From the NCBI GenBank assembly GCA_014607495.2, contig CP053166.1:12108455-12172454 (forward strand): DNA of 64,000 bases. Direction: 5' to 3'. Each line of letters starts with the position of its first letter. The stretch's first letter is position 1. The position numbers and the translations under genes were made by a program. Shown here piece by piece: positions 59,191 to 64,000 of this stretch. Origin of the DNA: Carposina sasakii (taxonomy: Eukaryota > Arthropoda > Insecta > Lepidoptera > Carposinidae). The notes beneath the pieces were generated by a model. The model searched no databases and had not been told where the DNA came from. It saw only the letters and a program-made list of their open reading frames with translations.

Positions 59191-61421
59191 CCATACCTCG
59201 AGTTCCATTTCTTGAATGTTCGGTGGTGGTAGGCCCGTTGATATGTCGATCAATACTTTGTCTAGATTCCAAACTGTAAAGGGGGCTGCTAGAGCTCGGT
59301 TCTTGAGGTCTGCGCGCCAATAAACTCTCTCCCAGCGTGGGACCACCAACAAGTAGATTCCTATAGCCTGATTTAAGTGGGCTAATATCCTGGGCACTAG
59401 GAATGGTGGTGGGAATATCCACGCTAGTTGATAGTTCCATATTTGGGAAAAAGCGTCGTGAAATATCGCCTGGTGATCTGTTAGGTCCAGGGATACATAA
59501 TTTGACACGACGTGTGCTCTCATTGAGGCAAACAAATCTATTATTGGAGTGCCCCACTTCGCAAATACTTTGTTTGTGCACTTTGACAGTAGGTGCCACT
59601 CCGGTGGAAGTCGTAACCGTGAGAGATGGTCTGCGTGAGTATTGTATTTGCCCGGTAAATGAAAGACATTTAGGTGTATTTGGTGGTGATCCAATATTTG
59701 ATAAACTTGGTAGGTAAGGTCCAGGAGGCGAGTCGACTTGGTGCCCCCTTCGTTCCTCAAATAGGCAATGACAGATTTGTTGTCGCATTGAATTAGAACT
59801 GTGGACCGGCGCAGGAGTAGGCAATGACCTTCTAATACTTTTAGTATGGCTAACATTTCTTTCTGATTGCAATGGAGTAATTTCTCCTTCTTGGACCACG
59901 TCCCTGACATAGGTTGGTTGTTTAGCAGGGCTCCCCATGCTAGATCCGATGCATCGGTCGTTAGAAAATGACTCGGCGGGGGAAAATGAATCAACGAATG
60001 AGTTTGACAATTGGTTAGCCACCACCTCAAGTTGATTTTGGCACTGGACGGTATTAGGTGTCTTTTTATTGGATTCGACTTCAGCATGGTGTTCAAAAAT
60101 CCTAGAAGAGCTCTGTAGTTCAAACGACCTTTTGGAACTACGAAACTTGCAAAATTTAGGAGTCCCACTAGACTCTGCAGGTCTTTCAAACAAGTCTTTT
60201 CCGCTTGCAGCATTTGTTTCAGTTTGCAAATTAAGACTGCTACTTTCTCGTCGGAAGACTCTTCTGATTCAACCAGGGATTCCAATAAATCCCGAGATAC
60301 ACGAGTCCCTGTTGTGGAACCAGAAGTGATTTCTCGTAATTGATTACCCAGCCTAACCAGGTTAGAGTTTCCTGAACTAAGGAGACCTGACTTTGAAGAA
60401 TCTCTTTGTTCTGGTGAGCAATTAAAAAATCGTCCAGGTAAACGATTATCCTTACGCCCTTTTGACGAAGGGTTTGCGATACCCAATTCGTGAGGGCAGC
60501 GAAGGTTTTTGGTGCCGTGCTCAATCCGAAAGGTAGACAGGTCATTTGAAGAAGTTCTGTCTTGTAAATGAGTCTTAAAAACCTCCTGTGGCTCGGGCAT
60601 ATTTCAGGTGAAAATATGCCTGAGACAGGTCTATTTTGCATAACCAATCCATTGGTTGGATAAAATCTGGTACCCGAAAAGCATTTAAGAGACTGAACTT
60701 CTCCGTAATAACATATTGGTTGAGCGCTTTGAGGTTGAATATGGGTCTTGCAGAGCCGTCCATCTTTGGCACAAGAAAAATTGAGGATAGGAAGCTTGGA
60801 GATAGAGGAGCTACCTCTAGTACTTGTTGGCCTTTCATTTGTTGTACTATGCAACTCATTTCTTTTGACTCTGGAATCCGGAATGCACTTGTCAGGATGT
60901 CTGGTATAATAAGAGGTGGCTTCTGAGAAAAAGGGTATGCGATACCCTTGTATTATTCGCAGAAGAAAGTCTGGTGCATCCATCTGTTTCCAGTTGTCGT
61001 GAAATTGGACAAGGTGTCCAGCTCTGAAGGTGCTCGAGTCAATACTTACGTTTTCTGTTATTTCCTCTAGGTCCGGAGGAGTATGAGGGTCTCTTGTTTG
61101 CACTTTTGTAGTGCTCCTGGGGCACATACTTTTGACTAGATGATCGACCACGAAAGGAGCTTCGGTAATCTGTGCCTGTATAGTGGCGATTAGCGTTACG
61201 TCCTTGCGGAGGAACATAGTTAGAACCACTCTGAACAGGTGGATGATGGTGGGAGCACGATGTATCCGATACACTTGTGCATGGTCCACAATTACCCTGC
61301 GAGGGCAACGTATGCTGTTTCTTCCCCTGCGAGGGGCAGCTGTTCGCCTTGGGTCTAGCCTGCGAGGCATGACCAGTGGCATTGTTTTTGTGCAATGGCC
61401 AAAAACACTTTCTAACACCAC
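59164..61421 (-). pseudogene. DIRS reverse transcriptase, RNase H and methyltransferase-like domain
   Basis: RT comes first: '[20 protein letters not shown]', '[12 protein letters not shown]', '[15 protein letters not shown]' and catalytic 'VYLDDFL' (about 60440). RNase H follows: '[14 protein letters not shown]', 'NQKEMLAIL', '[12 protein letters not shown]', 'HADHLSR'. The end resembles the DNA-adenine-methyltransferase-like domain of DIRS elements ('IIDLFAS', '[13 protein letters not shown]', 'VPRWERVYW'). Coding is spread over two or three minus-strand frames (61421-60240, 60859-60575, 60600-59164), so at least two frame changes occur in the RT. Confidence 0.85.
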
Positions 61422-62374
61422 CTGCTTTATCGATAGCTGCGGTGAATTCTTCAGCTTTAAACAAATTTAGGCACGAAGGGGGTATTTTCCGAAGTGTGGC
61501 TTTCATAAGTGGGTCGCGCACATGATTAGTAATGCCATCCCTGCGCATCTGTATAACTTCTGTACGATGGCCACAGATTAATTGCAGCAGGTCTGACGAA
61601 GACTTATGAAAATCACCTTCAGAAAATAAGCCACAAATTTTGTCATTCAGCGAATCAAAACTAACACACTGTGTGTTTTTGGCCCATTCAAGAAGCTCTG
61701 TTAGTGTATTTGTAACGATTCTCTTTGTTTGAGTAAGCACAATGTTAACGCAGCATAGGACTTATCCGCATAGACTAAATGACGTAAAGTATCATACGCT
61801 TTAATTTCCTCATTTGCCTCTAGGTCGACGAACCCAGGGCTATGATTATACAGTTTTTGAGTGTCTGCATACCGCAACTCGCACCAATTCTTATTATCAA
61901 ACAGTTGTATGTCATGTAATTGTTTTAAATGCAATTCTGCAGTCTTTGGAACAGATGGCTCCTTTAATTTTGTTGAAATATCAAATTGAAATAGTTTCTT
62001 ATCATTCGAATTATCATTTGGTGCCAGCTGCGGCGAATGTACCTCATTATCGATATAAAGATTTCTACTCGCGTCTGAAAAAAGTATTCACTATTTTTAT
62101 CAACTTCCGTAATTTTTTCTCTAAGCTCGTACACTTCTTTAGATAGTTCAAGTAACTTACGTGAGCGGCTATTCTTGCCCCCCTTTCTCTTTTTCTGACG
62201 ACGACGATATCGTCGATAATGTTCATAAGAACTTGAGTTCGACGATGAACTCGAAGTACTTGTACTGGTACTTGAAGATCGAGCGCGACGCCCACGTGGC
62301 AGGGCTGCCGTAGGTTGCTCCGGTTCATCCACATGAATTTGAGGTCTCTGGTCCTCTTGGTTGATATCCTCCAT
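61039..62374 (-). pseudogene. DIRS gag-like region
   Basis: It begins MEDINQEDQRPQIHVD, with a serine-rich stretch (about residues 32-50), a very basic run 'RRYRRRQKKRKGGK' and a coiled-coil-like 'LLELSKEVYELREKI'. It continues in a second frame (61934-61701) and a third (61740-61039), which ends in a Gly/Ser/Arg-rich tail. Such basic, poorly conserved proteins are the gag equivalents of DIRS elements. Two frame changes are present. The end overlaps the RT frame by about 380 bp. Confidence 0.65.
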
Positions 62375-62618
62375 GCTAAGGAAAAACTAAAATTATATTA
62401 ACAGAGGGTAGAAATAATAAATTTTATTTTTAAATCACGATACCGAACGGAAAACCGTTATACTTACAAGGCTTCTATTTATCGTGAAATTATTTCCAAG
62501 AAAAGAAAAATTATTTTAGCTATGAAAATAATTTAAAGATACTGTTACCAAAGGGTTTAGCGTGGTCGTGCAGCTACGGACTACCAGGCACGACCGTTCT
62601 CGGTGGGAATCAAGACGC

Positions 62619-62785
62619 CAATGAGGAATAAACGCCCGCCATTTTTCCAATGTTCAAGTCGGTAACAACGTCCCATCGGAAATGGAGATGGTGGTAGAGA
62701 GGGATGGTAGTATAGGGTAGAAAGAGACAGCAATATAGCGGTGGGAACAGTGACATCTATCTCATATGAAGTGAGCTTCGAATAA
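62619..62785 (-). repeat. DIRS right inverted terminal repeat (167 bp)
   Basis: Exact reverse complement of 57619-57785 as read. An 18-bp extension (62786-62803) completes the right end. Confidence 0.9.
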
Positions 62786-62866
62786 CGGTCAAGTCAAATT
62801 AATGCTCAATCTAAAGAAATATTAAAAAATAATAAGTTCCCTGCAAATGTTGTTGTTGTCAAATAG

Positions 62867-63329
62867 AGATTTATATATATAGAGATTTTTTTTTTAAATT
62901 TATTAAAGCATTGGGAGATTCGGCGGGAAAAGCTGGAAGGGTGCAGGTGTAATTTTCTTGTGAAAATCAAAAATTATTTGTAAATGGCTTGCATGTGTCC
63001 GTAAGGTGATGTTTTCTAGTAGATAAGTTATATTTTGATTACTTGTGGTGTGAATCTAGTGCGTGTGCATGGTTTTATACGCAGGTAAGCCGAGTAAAAC
63101 TTTAGCCGGATTACGATCTCTTCATGGGCGCATGTAAGTTGTTTCTGCAATAATTTTTCATTTTGACTAACTTTACATTTGTTCTTGAGGATTTTCCCGA
63201 CGTTTCCATTCATCATCATTGTCATTCATCATAAATTCAGAATACATTTTACTAAACAATGATTAGGCTGCTTATGGCTTAGTTCCCCTTGCCTTTCCTT
63301 CGGGATAAACTAAAAAAAAAAAAAAAAAA
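62867..63329 (+). repeat. 3' UTR and poly(A) of I-like element 2
   Basis: Non-coding after the TAG. 63118-63329 ('catgggcgcatgtaagttg' to 'ccttcgggataaac' plus poly(A)) matches 55634-55832, identifying a family-specific 3' end. Confidence 0.65.
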
Positions 63330-63436
63330 GAAAGTGGTACGAAAAATTCGGTATAAGGTTCCATCTATGTTTATCATTTATCTGAGGATGGTTCTGGTCT
63401 TAGTGTAAATAATCTAAGGTTCTGGTTCTTACAAAG

Positions 63437-63537
63437 TCTATCGACGATTTTACCAACGTCAGGGTTAAACAAGACACAGTGCAGTGAAAAAAAAGTTTTT
63501 ATTTTAACTACCTACTTGCCGACAAAGGGCTCTGCGT
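63437..63537 (+). repeat. Segment shared with 41283-41377
   Basis: It reads in the sense of the minus strand of the first copy, with 'aacaagacacagtgcagtga' and 'cttgccgacaaagggctctg', and the same open frame. Confidence 0.6.
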
Positions 63538-64000
63538 AGTCAAAGGTTCTTACAGAGAGAAAAAGTACTTTTCTACACTTTTCGTAAAACAACACTTTTC
63601 TATTAGCGGGCGCCCACGACTTTGTCCACATGAAATGTAGTACAAAGTAAATAAAGACCTACCGATTATTATTGCCCATCATGTTGTACATGAGCCATTA
63701 TGTGGGGATACTGTTTCAATGCCCGGCAGTTGCCACTTTGCTCCACCTCTATCTGTATCTGTATCCGAATGATTTTTGTGTTCGTTTCTAAATGGTTTTT
63801 TGCATAATTATTTTCTTGCTCATTCCCTCATTCTGCAGGTTACTGGATATAGCTATTTTACTTGTAATAAATAAATTTAAATAACATAGGTTAGGAAACA
63901 TAACCAATTTGACAGCTGCGACAGAAGAATCCGATTCCGAATTCAAATTTCTTGTCCAGCCATTGATAACCGTTTCTTCGTTGGTTTCAAATAAAATAAT
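63538..64000. other. Intergenic end of window
   Basis: A Helitron-type scrap ('gggcgcccacgactttgtcc') lies at 63607-63627; nothing else is recognised. Confidence 0.4.

Larger units (their letters stand above)
57574..62803 (-). mobile_element. Complete DIRS-type tyrosine-recombinase retrotransposon
   Basis: On the minus strand: gag, overlapping RT/RNase H/methyltransferase and tyrosine recombinase frames. It has inverted terminal repeats and an internal complementary region that fix both ends exactly. There is no target duplication, as expected when a tyrosine recombinase inserts a circular intermediate. 5,230 bp. The order and terminal logic match Dictyostelium DIRS-1 and animal DIRS elements. 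Confidence 0.9.
56629..62866 (+). pseudogene. Element 2 RNase H and C-terminal region, split by DIRS
   Basis: The frame from 56629 contains RNase H: 'IYTDGSKTPT', 'YSTEILAMIYAL', 'LSDSMSALQAL', 'CWVPGHSGILGNEIVD', then the post-RNase H motif with 'CRLHIGHCQFPAHL' and C-x2-C ... H-x4-C ('CKFCPVDNSDLQHLFYDC'). It is cut after the codon at 57571-57573. The codon at 62804 continues the same frame to a TAG at 62864-62866, so the DIRS landed precisely between two codons. Residues printed after 57573 in the continuous frame are DIRS sequence and not part of this protein. Confidence 0.8.
55630..63329 (+). mobile_element. I-like retrotransposon element 2, 5'-truncated, multiply interrupted
   Basis: It is flanked by the 12-bp repeat 'gaaagtggtacg' (55618-55629 and 63330-63341), the second copy directly after a poly(A) run. 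Own sequence: about four bases at 55630-55633, then 56641-57573, then 62804-63329. It retains only the end of ORF2 (RNase H onward) and the 3' UTR. Two insertions split it: 55634-56640 and the DIRS element 57574-62803. Confidence 0.7.

Noticed and set aside
59403..60329. Plus-strand frames inside the DIRS element
   Set aside because: They are antisense shadows of the RT/RNase H/recombinase frames, without motifs.

Overview
This is a 64-kb piece of an AT-rich insect nuclear genome, almost certainly from a moth or butterfly (Lepidoptera). The evidence is the repeat content. It includes many Helitron-like tails ending in CTAG after a 'gtcgcgggcgtcc'-type motif, tRNA-derived SINEs with HaSE-like heads, short TIR elements flanked by TA, a dispersed repeat anchored on an ATC microsatellite, and non-LTR retrotransposons whose ORF1 carries an FP-like domain. 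A short (TTAGG)n tract fits an insect. No bacterial operon, rRNA, convincing tRNA gene or CRISPR array is present.

Only one host protein gene can be supported, on the minus strand at 34,429-38,176. I read it as three exons (38176-35870, 35175-34966, 34509-34429), all phase 0 with consensus GT/AG sites, giving 865 residues. The C-terminus carries the sororin signature (E-x-W-A-A ... FDLIVE at the stop), with an FGF motif and three KEN boxes upstream. It is therefore the cohesin protector sororin (CDCA5; Dalmatian in Drosophila). Intron 1 holds a 5'-truncated retrotransposon tail.

Region by region: 1-34 kb is gene-poor and full of short elements (SINE heads, MITEs, nested MITEs, Helitron tails, an ATC-anchored repeat, hairpins) and one decayed reverse-transcriptase tail. 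34.4-38.2 kb is sororin. 39.2-42.3 kb holds two inverted copies of one Lepidoptera-type repeat, the longer with a GC-rich core and a TTAA-flanked MITE, around a Jockey-like RT relic. 43.0-44.0 kb is a Helitron-like element with a ~127-bp minisatellite. 44.5-53.7 kb is a full-length I-clade-like retrotransposon (12-bp target-site duplication) split by a CR1/Daphne-like element (7-bp duplication). Removing the insert rejoins the host frame.

55.6-63.3 kb is a second, 5'-truncated I-like element (12-bp duplication). It has been hit twice: by a short relative that itself contains another insert, and by a complete 5,230-bp DIRS-type tyrosine-recombinase retrotransposon (minus strand). The DIRS has two 167-bp inverted terminal repeats that read as identical, and an internal complementary region that precisely joins the sequences of its two ends. 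That defines its boundaries to the base and shows insertion without target duplication. Its gag, RT/RNase H/methyltransferase and recombinase frames all contain frame changes.

I found no new multi-gene system. The most informative points are the sororin gene, the base-exact DIRS architecture with its mismatch between pristine ends and broken frames, and several long inverted repeats that could form double-stranded RNA if transcribed. All identifications come from reading the sequence; no database search was run.
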